Below the pieces are notes generated by a model, which saw only the letters and a list, made by a program, of their open reading frames with translations, had not been told where the DNA came from and made no database searches. A DNA stretch of 64,000 nt from Blastococcus sp. CT_GayMR16 (GTDB taxonomy: Bacteria > Actinomycetota > Actinomycetes > Mycobacteriales > Geodermatophilaceae): positions 62,001 through 126,000 of the forward strand of contig NZ_SPQK01000002.1 of the NCBI RefSeq assembly GCF_004570875.1. The letters are read 5' to 3'. Below, in pieces: positions 40,075 through 46,362 of this stretch; within the stretch, counting starts at the first letter, position 1, and the number at the start of each line of letters is the position of its first letter. Both the position numbers and the translations under genes were made by a program.

Positions 40075-40421
40075 CGTCCCGGCTCCGTCCCCGGCAGGGC
40101 CGGGGAGGCCATGCTGCTGAGGATCTCTTCCCACTCGGCCGGCAGCTCGAGGGCGCCTGTCCGCTCAGCGTGGATCCGCTGCAGCATCGCGCGGAGGGTC
40201 CCGTGGTCATCGCCCTGCACGACCTCGATCGCCCGGATGGTGATCTGGGGGACCGTGTCGTAGTTGTCGATGTCCTTGACGATCTTGGACGTCTGCAGCA
40301 GCGCGACCACCATCACCGGGGACCGCGGGTCGGTGAGGAAGTGGCGGAAGACCGAGGGGTCGTCCAGGCCGTTCTGGTCGTTGTCCTTCGGCAGCTTGCC
40401 GCCGAGCTTGACGGTGCTCAC
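40071..40421 (-). CDS. Conserved actinophage protein of unknown function
   Basis: 116 residues: KDNDQNGLDDPSVFRHFLTD, then SPVMVVALLQTSKIVKDIDN and TVPQITIRAIEVVQGDDHGT, all features of a small family seen in actinobacterial phages. Probably alpha/beta, no active-site motif. Overlaps both neighbours. Confidence 0.72.
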   Translation of the reverse strand: MSTVKLGGKLPKDNDQNGLDDPSVFRHFLTDPRSPVMVVALLQTSKIVKDIDNYDTVPQITIRAIEVVQGDDHGTLRAMLQRIHAERTGALELPAEWEEILSSMASPALPGTEPGR

Positions 40422-41038
40422 GGGAGGCTCCAGAACTCGTCGGACGCCGGGTCCGGCATGGTCGGGGTGATGGGCGCGAAGTCGCGCAGGGCGTCGCGGC
40501 TGCCCAGCAGCGGCACGTCGGGGTACAGGGCGGTCAGGCGGTCACGCATCCACCGGCAGCCGCCCAGAGAGCCCGTCGTCACCCCCGGGTCGAGGAGCGC
40601 GGCGATCTCCGCCTTCTCGCAGCGGAAGCCCTTGCTGCCGATCAGGGTCCGGCCGGTCCCGCGGACGAGACCGACCACTCCGGCGGAGTCCTCGACGTCG
40701 TGGGACGGAATCGTGTAGGCGTAGAAGCCGCACTTGCAGTGCTCGGCGGGAGCCGGGTGCTCCGGCGGCGGCACTTCCTCTTCCGAGGGTGGGGGCGGAG
40801 CGACGACGCTGAAGCCGCCGTTGGGGCCGATGAAGACGCCGCTGCCGCGACCGGCCTTGTAGTGACCGGCGAAGCAGGTGGCCGTGTTGATCCCGGGCCG
40901 CCAGGGACGGGCGAAGCTGACGTGCCGGGCCCGGAGCCGGCCGTACTCGTCCATGTTCCAGATGCGCAGCCCGTAGACCTCACCCACGGCCAGGTCGAAG
41001 TCGAGCCCGTCGAAGTCCCGGGTGGCTGGCGTGGTCAT
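40418..41038 (-). CDS. Protein with CKCGFYA motif, unknown function
   Basis: 206 residues. The N-terminal part (VYGLRIWNMDEYGRLRARHV) and a central CKCGFYAYTIPSHDVE, then GTGRTLIGSKGFRCEKAEI with another Cys, resemble an actinobacterial family found in phages and mobile elements. Three Cys may bind a metal. No function recognised. Confidence 0.75.
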   Translation of the reverse strand: MTTPATRDFDGLDFDLAVGEVYGLRIWNMDEYGRLRARHVSFARPWRPGINTATCFAGHYKAGRGSGVFIGPNGGFSVVAPPPPSEEEVPPPEHPAPAEHCKCGFYAYTIPSHDVEDSAGVVGLVRGTGRTLIGSKGFRCEKAEIAALLDPGVTTGSLGGCRWMRDRLTALYPDVPLLGSRDALRDFAPITPTMPDPASDEFWSLP

Positions 41039-41163
41039 CGCGAGGGCTCAAGCGGACGCGCCGGCTCGGGGGACGGCTCAGCCACCGGCACGGACTCGGG
41101 GATGGGCTCGAGGTCGACGCGGCGCCGCACGGGGCCGATGTCACCTGCGCGCGGGCCGGTCAC
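41035..41163 (-). CDS. Very small proline-rich protein
   Basis: 42 residues, GTG start and TGA stop both overlapping neighbouring genes (GTGA and ATGA). Composition Pro/Glu/Arg/Val (DLEPIPESVPVAEPSPEPAR), no fold expected. Its main support is perfect overlap with both genes; it may act only to couple translation. Confidence 0.55.
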   Translation of the reverse strand: MTGPRAGDIGPVRRRVDLEPIPESVPVAEPSPEPARPLEPSR

Positions 41164-41768
41164 GCGGTCACCGCCGCGGGGTTGATCATGGCGGCGTAGA
41201 GCTCGATGGCCGACGTCTGGAGCTGGTCGACGGTGGGTTGCAGGGCGTCCCTGGCGGCGTCCCCGGCGGCGTCCCCGGCGGCGTCCCCGGCGGCGGCCCA
41301 GGCGGCGTCCCCGGCGGCGGCCGACTGGTCACGAGCAGCTCGCACCACCGGGCCGGCGGACTGAGCCGCGGCCAGGTCCACGATCCGGCGCAGACCACGC
41401 AGCTCCGCGGCCACATCCGCCAGCTCCGGACGCAGATCGAGGAACGCCGGCGTGTAGGTGCGGATCAGCCAGTCCAGTGCCAGGAAGCTGCGGGCCTCGT
41501 CCTGCCCGTCGCCCTCGGTGCCGTCGAGCGGGTCCACCCCGTCGCGCGGCAGGAACCGCTTCAGCTCCTGCCGCTTCTCGTCGCCGAAGGAGTCGTTGAG
41601 CGAGATGCCGAAGTTGTGCAGCACCGGGGAAGTGCCGGGCGGGCGGTCGTCAGACTTCTCCCGGCCGAGGAGGAGTGCGCGGGCCTCCATGAGGCAGGCG
41701 CCGTCCTCGCAGGCGTGGGAGCCCTTCTCCAGGACGAGGGTGGTCAGGTCGATCGCGGTGTCGGTCAC
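41160..41768 (-). CDS. Early protein with Ala/Gly/Asp tandem repeats
   Basis: 202 residues. N-terminal 120 form a conserved part: EARALLLGREKSDDRPPGTS, FGISLNDSFGDEKRQELKRF, and CEDGACLMEA near the start. Residues about 145-180 repeat AAGD(A) units (AAAGDAAGDAAGDAARDA) encoded by near-identical 12-base units, so length may vary by slippage. Ala/Asp-rich repeats of this kind occur in several actinophage proteins. Function unknown. Confidence 0.72.
   Translation of the reverse strand: MTDTAIDLTTLVLEKGSHACEDGACLMEARALLLGREKSDDRPPGTSPVLHNFGISLNDSFGDEKRQELKRFLPRDGVDPLDGTEGDGQDEARSFLALDWLIRTYTPAFLDLRPELADVAAELRGLRRIVDLAAAQSAGPVVRAARDQSAAAGDAAWAAAGDAAGDAAGDAARDALQPTVDQLQTSAIELYAAMINPAAVTA
41253..41325. 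repeat. 12-base tandem repeats in coding region
   Basis: Units of the type GGCGGCGTCCCC recur four times in a row near 41257-41292, then twice more with interruptions up to 41325. Near-identity of the units suggests recent expansion. They encode the Ala-Gly-Asp repeats of the host gene. Confidence 0.75.
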
Positions 41769-42115
41769 GGGGTACCTCCGGTCGGGATGTGGGTGAGGGA
41801 GTGCATGAGGTCGGCCAGGGCGAGGCCGAGGACCCCGCCGGTCAGGAAGGCGACGAGCAGCGCCCAGTCGCGGAGGTCGGCCCGGAGCCGGGAGCGGGCG
41901 AACCGGTCAGCCAGCACCCGGCACGGCCGCGGGCTCCAGCGCGCGGGGAGGGACGTGGTGGCCACGGGCGTCTTCCCTGAGACGGATTCCTCCGCCTCCG
42001 CCCACGGCCACCACGCCGCTTCTCCCTGTTCGGCCGCCGGGGGAGGGGCGGCCGAGCAGAAGTCGATGTAGGTGACGTTCTGCTCGTGCTCCAGGAGCAC
42101 GTCGGCGCGGTTCAT
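41765..42115 (-). CDS. Membrane protein of early region
   Basis: 116 residues with a transmembrane segment at about 84-105 (DWALLVAFLTGGVLGLALAD). The N-terminal 70 residues are soluble and Pro/Ala/Trp-rich. Third of three overlapping membrane-protein genes near the immunity region. No known domain. Confidence 0.7.
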   Translation of the reverse strand: MNRADVLLEHEQNVTYIDFCSAAPPPAAEQGEAAWWPWAEAEESVSGKTPVATTSLPARWSPRPCRVLADRFARSRLRADLRDWALLVAFLTGGVLGLALADLMHSLTHIPTGGTP

Positions 42116-42228
42116 CGGGTCAGGGGCCGGGAGAGCTGGCTGTCGATGGCGCGCAGCAGGATGAGCGCACCGACAGCCATACCGATGACGGCGAGGGCGG
42201 CCGCGAGGACGATCTCCCGGGTCTTCAC
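42112..42228 (-). CDS. Small single-pass membrane protein
   Basis: 38 residues: KTREIVLAAALAVIGMAVGA forms most of a transmembrane helix, followed by LILLRAIDSQLSR. GTG start overlaps the stop of the gene before it, and its stop overlaps the next start. Could be holin-like in size, but the early position argues for an exclusion role. Confidence 0.65.
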   Translation of the reverse strand: MKTREIVLAAALAVIGMAVGALILLRAIDSQLSRPLTR

Positions 42229-42338
42229 CGGGGCACCTGCTGCTCGCGCTGGTCGGCGATGCGGATACCGCGGCCGACCGTGAGTGCGAACGCGACGGCG
42301 ACCGTGACCCAGACGACGGCTGCGACGACGGCGATCAC
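42225..42338 (-). CDS. Small single-pass membrane protein
   Basis: 37 residues: IAVVAAVVWVTVAVAFALTV is a clear transmembrane helix, followed by a polar tail RGIRIADQREQQVPR. GTG start in a GTGA overlap with the preceding gene. Function unknown. Confidence 0.65.
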   Translation of the reverse strand: MIAVVAAVVWVTVAVAFALTVGRGIRIADQREQQVPR

Positions 42339-42475
42339 CGTGCGCCGGCCGAGGAGGTCGCCGCGGCGGCGGTGATGCCGATCGGCTGTCGGTAGTGCTC
42401 CGGGCAGGTGCCGATGGGTCCGGCGCCGGGGACCCAGATCGGGTGGCAGCTGTGGATGCGGACCGGGTCGGGCAT
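42335..42475 (-). CDS. Very small early protein
   Basis: 46 residues. An AAGGAG site 6 bases before the ATG supports the start. Contains HSCHPIWVPGAGPIGTCPEH, with two Cys and several His that might bind metal. Function unknown. Confidence 0.62.
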   Translation of the reverse strand: MPDPVRIHSCHPIWVPGAGPIGTCPEHYRQPIGITAAAATSSAGAR

Positions 42476-42557
42476 GGGAGACTCCTTCTTGTCGGCGCCG
42501 CCCGCGCTGTCTGACCGGATGGAGCGGGCGGCGTTGTGCTGCGTGCAGGGGTGAGCA

Positions 42558-42588
42558 CCGGCGGGCGCCACGGGGGGGCGCCCGCCGG
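42558..42588 (-). terminator. Strong GC hairpin after Cro-like gene
   Basis: CCGGCGGGCGCC (42558-42569) and GGCGCCCGCCGG (42577-42588) form a perfect 12-bp stem with a 7-base loop. It starts 5 bases past the stop of the Cro-like gene on the minus strand. No T-run follows, so it is an attenuator or Rho-type structure candidate controlling entry into the early operon. Confidence 0.6.
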
Positions 42589-42592
42589 GCGA

Positions 42593-42802
42593 TCAGGGGG
42601 AAGCCGCGGACTGCAGTTCCGCCGAGCCGAACCAGCCGCGCAGCGTCTCGGCAGTGACGTCGACCTGCCCGTCCGTCTGCTCGTGGAGGTCACGTGCGAT
42701 CAGTCGCCATGACCGGCCGGACGCGCGCTTCGTCGCGACGAAGTCGGCGAGGGTGGTAGGAAGCAGCACGTCGGCAAGCCGGTGGGTCGGTGTCGTTCGC
42801 AC
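42593..42802 (-). CDS. Cro-like HTH protein, first gene of early operon
   Basis: 69 residues from a GTG about 8 bases past the -10. Helical HTH-like core: LADVLLPTTLADFVATKRAS, GRSWRLIARDLHEQTDG and VTAETLRGWFG, a pattern common in actinophage Cro-like or HTH proteins. It is divergent from the repressor gene and is the first product of the early operon, the usual Cro position. A longer frame exists from 42889 but would cover the promoter and operator, so the short form is preferred. Confidence 0.75.
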   Translation of the reverse strand: MRTTPTHRLADVLLPTTLADFVATKRASGRSWRLIARDLHEQTDGQVDVTAETLRGWFGSAELQSAASP

Positions 42803-42809
42803 GATCGGG

Positions 42810-42839
42810 ACCGTAGTCGCATTTATGCGACACCCGCAA
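42810..42839 (-). promoter_or_regulatory. Early promoter with palindromic operator between -35 and -10
   Basis: Minus strand: -35 TTGCGG (42834-42839), 18-base spacer, -10 TACGGT (42810-42815). The spacer contains a palindrome with 7-base arms, GTCGCAT and ATGCGAC, spaced by two bases (42816-42831). A bound repressor would block RNA polymerase. A matching half-site TGCGAC lies at 42914-42919, just before the repressor start. Confidence 0.8.
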
Positions 42840-42894
42840 GAGTGACATGCGGAAGTTTTTGGGCGATCGAGTGCCGCCCCTCTTGCCAAGAAAC

Positions 42895-42919
42895 TTGACA
42901 GCAGTCCATCATCTGCGAC
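42895..42919 (+). promoter_or_regulatory. Possible repressor promoter / second operator half-site
   Basis: A perfect -35 consensus TTGACA lies at 42895-42900 on the plus strand. No good -10 exists 16-18 bases downstream, since the repressor ATG lies at 42920. If this -35 is used, translation may start at the internal ATG at 42962, after an AGGA-containing site. TGCGAC at 42914-42919 repeats the operator half-site and could give autoregulation. Confidence 0.45.
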
Positions 42920-43246
42920 ATGAGTCAGAGTTCAGCGACACTCAGCGGTAGGACGGACGAGATGATCTCGGCTGCCGTCCGCGGTCTCATCGCGCAGCGC
43001 AAGGACAAGCCGACCGAGGTGGCCATGGCCGTCGGCGTCAGTCGAGCCGCCCTCTACAGGAAGCTCGGCAACGATTCGCCCTGGCAGGCCGAAGAGGTCG
43101 ACCGGCTCGCGCGCTTCTTCGCGGTCACCCGAGACTCCCTCTACGAGGGGCGGGCAGAGTTCTCGCGGGAGCTGGCTGGTAATCTCGACGCCGCCAGCAC
43201 CCGTAGCTCAACGGATAGAGCATCTGACTACGGATCAGAAGGTTAG
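42920..43246 (+). CDS. Immunity repressor (XRE-type HTH) ending inside tRNA-Arg
   Basis: 108 residues. An XRE/HTH_3-type domain covers about 18-78: SAAVRGLIAQRKDKPTEVAM, VGVSRAALYRKLGNDSPW and EVDRLARFFAVTRDSLYEG. It lies alone on the plus strand, divergent from the Cro-like gene. The last 17 codons are read through the 5' two-thirds of tRNA-Arg and the stop at 43244 is in the tRNA T-arm region. In BPs-type mycobacteriophages the repressor 3' end contains attP, and the prophage form is a similarly short protein. Start could also be 42962. Confidence 0.8.
   Translation: MSQSSATLSGRTDEMISAAVRGLIAQRKDKPTEVAMAVGVSRAALYRKLGNDSPWQAEEVDRLARFFAVTRDSLYEGRAEFSRELAGNLDAASTRSSTDRASDYGSEG
43197..43246. 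other. Candidate attachment-site region within tRNA-Arg
   Basis: Phage coding sequence (repressor) merges into the tRNA gene here, and host genes follow directly after it, so the phage/host crossover must lie in or near this tRNA. The exact core cannot be set without the other prophage end. No second copy of these tRNA bases occurs elsewhere in the window, in agreement with a left end beyond base 1. Confidence 0.65.
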
Positions 43247-43269
43247 GGGTTCGAATCCCTTCGGGTGCA
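43197..43269 (+). tRNA. tRNA-Arg (anticodon ACG)
   Basis: A complete cloverleaf: acceptor GCACCCG/CGGGTGC, D-arm GCTC...GAGC, anticodon stem TCTGA/TCAGA with loop CTACGGA (anticodon ACG), T-arm AGGGGTTCGAATCCCT, discriminator A. CCA is not encoded. It decodes CGU/CGC/CGA after inosine formation by TadA, whose gene lies at 59857 in this window. The prophage lies on its 5' side, so its transcription may now depend on phage DNA. A -10-like TAATCT is at 43180-43185. Confidence 0.96.
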
Positions 43270-43287
43270 CGTCTGGTTGAGACACCG

Positions 43288-43325
43288 ATCTGCCGCGCAG
43301 CCCCGACGGGGGCGGCGCGGCAGAT
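43288..43325. terminator. Terminator hairpin after tRNA-Arg
   Basis: ATCTGCCGCGC (43288-43298) and GCGCGGCAGAT (43315-43325) form a perfect 11-bp stem, with an inner GCCCC/GGGGC stem in the loop. TCGTTTG follows. It lies between the tRNA and the convergent TetR-like gene, so it may serve both directions. Confidence 0.8.
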
Positions 43326-43343
43326 TCGTTTGTGCGGTGGACG

Positions 43344-43940
43344 TCAGGCGGGGGCGGGCGCCGTCGTCAGGCCGGCGAGCACCTGGTTCGCGGACGCGGT
43401 GAACCGGGCGACGTCGCCGTCCAGCCGGGCGATGAGCATGCCGCCCTCCAGTGCACCGAGCACCATCGACGCGGAGTCCTCGGGAGTGCCGGGGCAGTGC
43501 AGGCTGCCGTCGGCGCACCCTTCCTCGAGCACCTTCCGCAGCCACGAGGTGTTCGACGAGAAGAACTCGCAGACCGCCTGCTGCAGCGGGTCGGGCAGGG
43601 TCCGGTGCTCGGCGGCGAGCATCCCGCACAGGCACATCCGGTCGGCGCTGAGCACGTCGGTGTAGAGGGCCACGTAGCCGCGGAGTTTGGCGGCCGCGTC
43701 GGGCGCGGTGGCGTCGAGGTTCTCGAGCGCAGTGCCGAACCGGGCGGCGTAGCGCTCGATCAGCGCCTGGCCGAGCTCCGCCTTGCCGGGGAAGTGGTAG
43801 TGCAGTGCAGCCCGCGTGATGCCCAGCTCCGTTGCCACGTCCCCGTAGCTGAAGCCGTTGTAGCCGCGCACCTGCAGCAGTCGCTCGGCGACGTCGAGGA
43901 TCCGCACCGTCGTCCCGTTGGCGTCCTGGTGGTCCGGCAT
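43344..43940 (-). CDS. TetR/AcrR-family transcriptional regulator
   Basis: 198 residues. N-terminal HTH 10-56: RILDVAERLLQVRGYNGFSY, GDVATELGITRAALHYHFPG, KAELGQALIERYAARF. The C-terminal ligand domain has LCGMLAAEHRTLPDPLQQAV, typical of AcrR/NemR-like regulators of stress or efflux genes. Divergent from a cupin gene with a palindrome CTTAC-N6-GTAAG between them, so it probably controls that gene and itself. The start ATG follows the operator by 26 bases. Confidence 0.9.
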   Translation of the reverse strand: MPDHQDANGTTVRILDVAERLLQVRGYNGFSYGDVATELGITRAALHYHFPGKAELGQALIERYAARFGTALENLDATAPDAAAKLRGYVALYTDVLSADRMCLCGMLAAEHRTLPDPLQQAVCEFFSSNTSWLRKVLEEGCADGSLHCPGTPEDSASMVLGALEGGMLIARLDGDVARFTASANQVLAGLTTAPAPA

Positions 43941-43965
43941 GGGACCTCCGACCCTAGTCTCCTGA

Positions 43966-43981
43966 CTTACGTGCAAGTAAG
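43966..43981. promoter_or_regulatory. Operator-like palindrome between TetR gene and cupin gene
   Basis: CTTAC-GTGCAA-GTAAG, 5-base perfect arms, lies in the short divergent region. TetR-family regulators bind such short palindromes upstream of their own gene. The assignment is by position only. Confidence 0.6.
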
Positions 43982-44033
43982 GATATGCCCTGCGGCCGCA
44001 CCGAACAGTCACGATCCTCTCGAGGAGGCACGA

Positions 44034-44393
44034 ACGGCTACGCAGGGCACGGAGCACCGCAGCTTCACGGCTCCGGACGAGACGCGCGAGTTCCCACACG
44101 GCCGCGCGGAGATCCTTAAGGTCGGGGGGAGCGAGGTCGGACGGCTGATCTTCGAACCCGGCTGGCGCTGGTCGAACGACGTCAAGCCGCTCGCCGGCAC
44201 CGACAGCTGCCAGGCCCCGCATCTGCAGTTCCACGTCAGCGGGCGCCTGGCCATCCGCATGGACGACGGCACCGAGTTCGTGGCCGGGCCGGGTGACGTC
44301 ACGTCACTTCCCAGCGGCCACGACGCGTGGGTCGTCGGCGACGAGCCCGTGGTCGCCGTCGACTGGTACGGCGCCAGCAACTACGCCCGCTAG
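44034..44393 (+). CDS. Cupin-domain protein with apparent ACG start
   Basis: 119 residues. Single small cupin barrel: GWRWSNDVKPLAGTDSCQAP, HLQFHVSGRLAIRMDDGTEF and GPGDVTSLPSGHDAWVVGDE, with candidate metal-ligand His residues. Family members start with (M)ATQ-T-EHRSF; the window reads ACG-GCT-ACG-CAG at that point, 5 bases after a perfect GAGGAGG. No ATG, GTG or TTG is in frame there; the nearest GTG, at 43971, lies inside the operator. ACG start or a point change are both possible. Function: likely small-molecule binding or enzyme, regulated by the TetR-like protein. Confidence 0.82.
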   Translation, partial: TATQGTEHRSFTAPDETREFPHGRAEILKVGGSEVGRLIFEPGWRWSNDVKPLAGTDSCQAPHLQFHVSGRLAIRMDDGTEFVAGPGDVTSLPSGHDAWVVGDEPVVAVDWYGASNYAR

Positions 44394-44473
44394 GGCACAC
44401 CACCAGCCGCCCGATGTGGCGGCACCCCCGGCCGGACGCTCACCGAGGCCGGCCAGCACGAGAGGAAGTCACG

Positions 44474-44668
44474 ATGGCCCGCAAGATGATCGACTGCCGG
44501 ACGATGCCGAGCGAGATCAACTGCACCCTCACGATCGCGGGTGAGCCGGAGGACGTGCTCGACGCGGCCGTCACGCACGCGGTCGACAAGCACGGTCACC
44601 AGAACACCCCGGAGCTGCGCGAGCAGTTGCGTGGACTCCTGGTCGACGCCGAACCCGCGATGGCCTGA
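44474..44668 (+). CDS. DUF1059 family protein
   Basis: 64 residues. Clear DUF1059 pattern: ARKMIDCRTMPSEINCTLTI, AAVTHAVDKHGHQNTPELRE. Two Cys and His are conserved in the family, whose function is not established. AGAGGAAG site 7 bases before the ATG. It follows the cupin gene and may be co-transcribed with it. Confidence 0.9.
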   Translation: MARKMIDCRTMPSEINCTLTIAGEPEDVLDAAVTHAVDKHGHQNTPELREQLRGLLVDAEPAMA

Positions 44669-44905
44669 GGGATCCCGGGCTCGGTCGAGCGCGACGACTC
44701 GGCCGAGGCGACAGTGGATGTGGGGGCGGGGGGCCGGTCCTGACGGTCTGGCCGCGTTGGTCGGTCCATCCAGCGGTGGATGGCCACTCTTAGCCGGCTA
44801 CCCCCGCCCCTCCTGAACTGTGACTCACGCCACACGACCCGTCAACCCGTCCCCGGAGTGTCGCGACCGGCGAGTTCCGGACCGGACGTGCGCGCCGGAA
44901 GTCCG

Positions 44906-46186
44906 TCAGCCGACGCGGCGGAGGATCTCCGGCGAGAGCTGGTCGACGGCGGTGTGGCCGGTGAGCCCCAGCGTCAGGTCGAACTCGCCCATGACGTCGG
45001 CGAGCACCTGCCGCACGCCCTCCTCGCCGGCCAGCGCCAACCCCCAGGCGAACGGCCGGCCAAGGAGCACTGCGCGGGCGCCGAGCGCGACGGCGGTGAA
45101 CACGTCGGCCCCGCTCCTAATGCCGCTGTCCAGCAGCACCGGTGCGCGCTCGTCGATCGCGGCGACCACGTCGGGCAGCGCGTCGAGGGCGGAGATCGAC
45201 CGGTCCACCTGGCGGCCGCCGTGGGTGCTGACGACGACGCCGTCCACGCCTTCGTCCAGCGCGCGGCGGGCGTCGTCGGGGTGCAGCACGCCCTTGAGGA
45301 GGATCGGCAGCCGCGTCTTCGACCGCAGCCAGGCGAGGTCGTCCCAGGTGATCGACGGCCGGGAGTAGATGCCGAGGAACGTCTCGACGGCGGCCCGCGG
45401 GAGCGGCGAGCGCAGGTTGTCCCGGAACGACCCCGGCCACGCCTTCGCCATCCCGACGAGCGCCTTCACGGCGGCGGGAGTCGGCCTCGGCTGCGGTTCG
45501 CGCTTGCCGGCCGACGCCGCGCGCGCCTCGACCAGCCGGCGGAACACCGGATCCGACGTGTACTGGGCGATGCCCTTGCCCAGGGCGAAGGGCAGGTGGC
45601 CCAGGTCGAGGTCGCGTGGCCGCCAGCCGAGCATGGTGGTGTCGAGGGTGACGACCAGTGCGTCGCAGCCCGCAGCCTCGGCCCGGCCGACCAGGCTCTC
45701 GACCAGTTCGTCGGACGTCGACCAGTACAGCTGGAACCAGCGCGGGGCGTCCCCCATGGCCGCCGCGCAGTCCTCCATCGACACCGACGCCTGGTTGGAG
45801 AACACCATCGGCACGCCCAGGGACGCCGCCGCCCGCGCCACGTCCAGGTCGGCCTCGTCGTGCACCAACTCCAGGGCGCCCACGGGAGCGAGCAGCAAGG
45901 GGGCGGGCAGCCGCCGTCCGAACAGTTCGACGGAGGTGTCCCGGCGGCTCACGTCGCGCAGCACCCGGGGGACGACGGCCCACTTGTCGAACGCCGCCCG
46001 GTTGGCGCGCTGGGTGACCTCGTCGCCCGCGCCGCCGGCCACGTAGGCGTACGCGCGCGGGTTCAGGGCCTGCTTCGCCCGCGCCTGCAGGGCCCGGACG
46101 GCGGTCGGCACGCGGGGATGGTGGCCGTAGACCCCTGCCCGGTAGACCTCGTTCTGCCGACGGCGACCCGCACCAGCTTCGTCCAC
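44906..46186 (-). CDS. FMN-dependent alpha-hydroxy-acid dehydrogenase / oxidase
   Basis: 426 residues. TIM-barrel FMN enzyme of the lactate oxidase/lactate 2-monooxygenase type: DVSRRDTSVELFGRRLPAPL, LLAPVGALELVHDEADLDVA, VFSNQASVSMEDCAAAM, WFQLYWSTSDELV, VVTLDTTMLGWRPRDLDLGH and the active-site VVVSTHGGRQVDRSISALDA with catalytic His and Arg, then LLDSGIRSGADVFTAVALGA. It oxidises an alpha-hydroxy acid such as lactate. The substrate cannot be set by eye; the insert and end pattern favour lactate 2-monooxygenase-like enzymes. GTG start chosen because upstream codons lack coding character. Confidence 0.9.
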   Translation of the reverse strand: MDEAGAGRRRQNEVYRAGVYGHHPRVPTAVRALQARAKQALNPRAYAYVAGGAGDEVTQRANRAAFDKWAVVPRVLRDVSRRDTSVELFGRRLPAPLLLAPVGALELVHDEADLDVARAAASLGVPMVFSNQASVSMEDCAAAMGDAPRWFQLYWSTSDELVESLVGRAEAAGCDALVVTLDTTMLGWRPRDLDLGHLPFALGKGIAQYTSDPVFRRLVEARAASAGKREPQPRPTPAAVKALVGMAKAWPGSFRDNLRSPLPRAAVETFLGIYSRPSITWDDLAWLRSKTRLPILLKGVLHPDDARRALDEGVDGVVVSTHGGRQVDRSISALDALPDVVAAIDERAPVLLDSGIRSGADVFTAVALGARAVLLGRPFAWGLALAGEEGVRQVLADVMGEFDLTLGLTGHTAVDQLSPEILRRVG

Positions 46187-46262
46187 CCGGCCACCGTAGT
46201 GATCGCGCTCACGCCGCCGGATCCGGGTCCGTGGCGGCGCTTTTCGCGACACGCCGTACGAC

Positions 46263-46319
46263 ACGCGCGCTTCGCGCGTAACGGGCTGGCAACGAAGCGT
46301 CACATCAGTCATCATGTGA
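46263..46319. promoter_or_regulatory. Palindromes in divergent promoter region
   Basis: Between the hydroxy-acid oxidase gene and the surface-protein gene lie two palindromes: ACGCGCG-CTT-CGCGCGT (46263-46279) and TCACAT-N8-ATGTGA (46300-46319). The second has the outline of a symmetric regulator site. Which gene, if any, it controls is unknown. Confidence 0.45.
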
Positions 46320-46362
46320 AACGCATCAGAACCGCAATCGGGGAGCACGTATCGGCACCACC

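Larger units (their letters stand above)
1..43250. mobile_element. Siphovirus prophage, right-hand part (left end outside window)
   Basis: A near-continuous minus-strand run of overlapping genes encodes a full set of head, connector and tail proteins preceded by replication, recombination and regulatory genes. Gene ends mostly overlap by ATGA or GTGA, as in phage operons. The right boundary is placed at tRNA-Arg because genes beyond it are ordinary chromosomal genes. Integrase, lysis genes and the other attachment site are not in the window, so the left end lies before base 1. No frameshift or truncated structural gene is seen, so the element may be intact; that is inference. Confidence 0.95.

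Noticed and set aside
41253-41325. CRISPR-like or VNTR locus with non-coding role
   Set aside because: The 12-base units are in frame and encode Ala-Gly-Asp repeats within an ordinary phage gene.
42112-42338. Holin genes
   Set aside because: Size fits, but the genes lie in the early region by the repressor, without an endolysin nearby; lysis genes are expected left of base 1.
44819-44834. CRP/GlxR-like site TGTGACTCACGCCACA
   Set aside because: Lies between two convergent gene ends, not upstream of a start, and one half-site is imperfect. Kept only as a remark.
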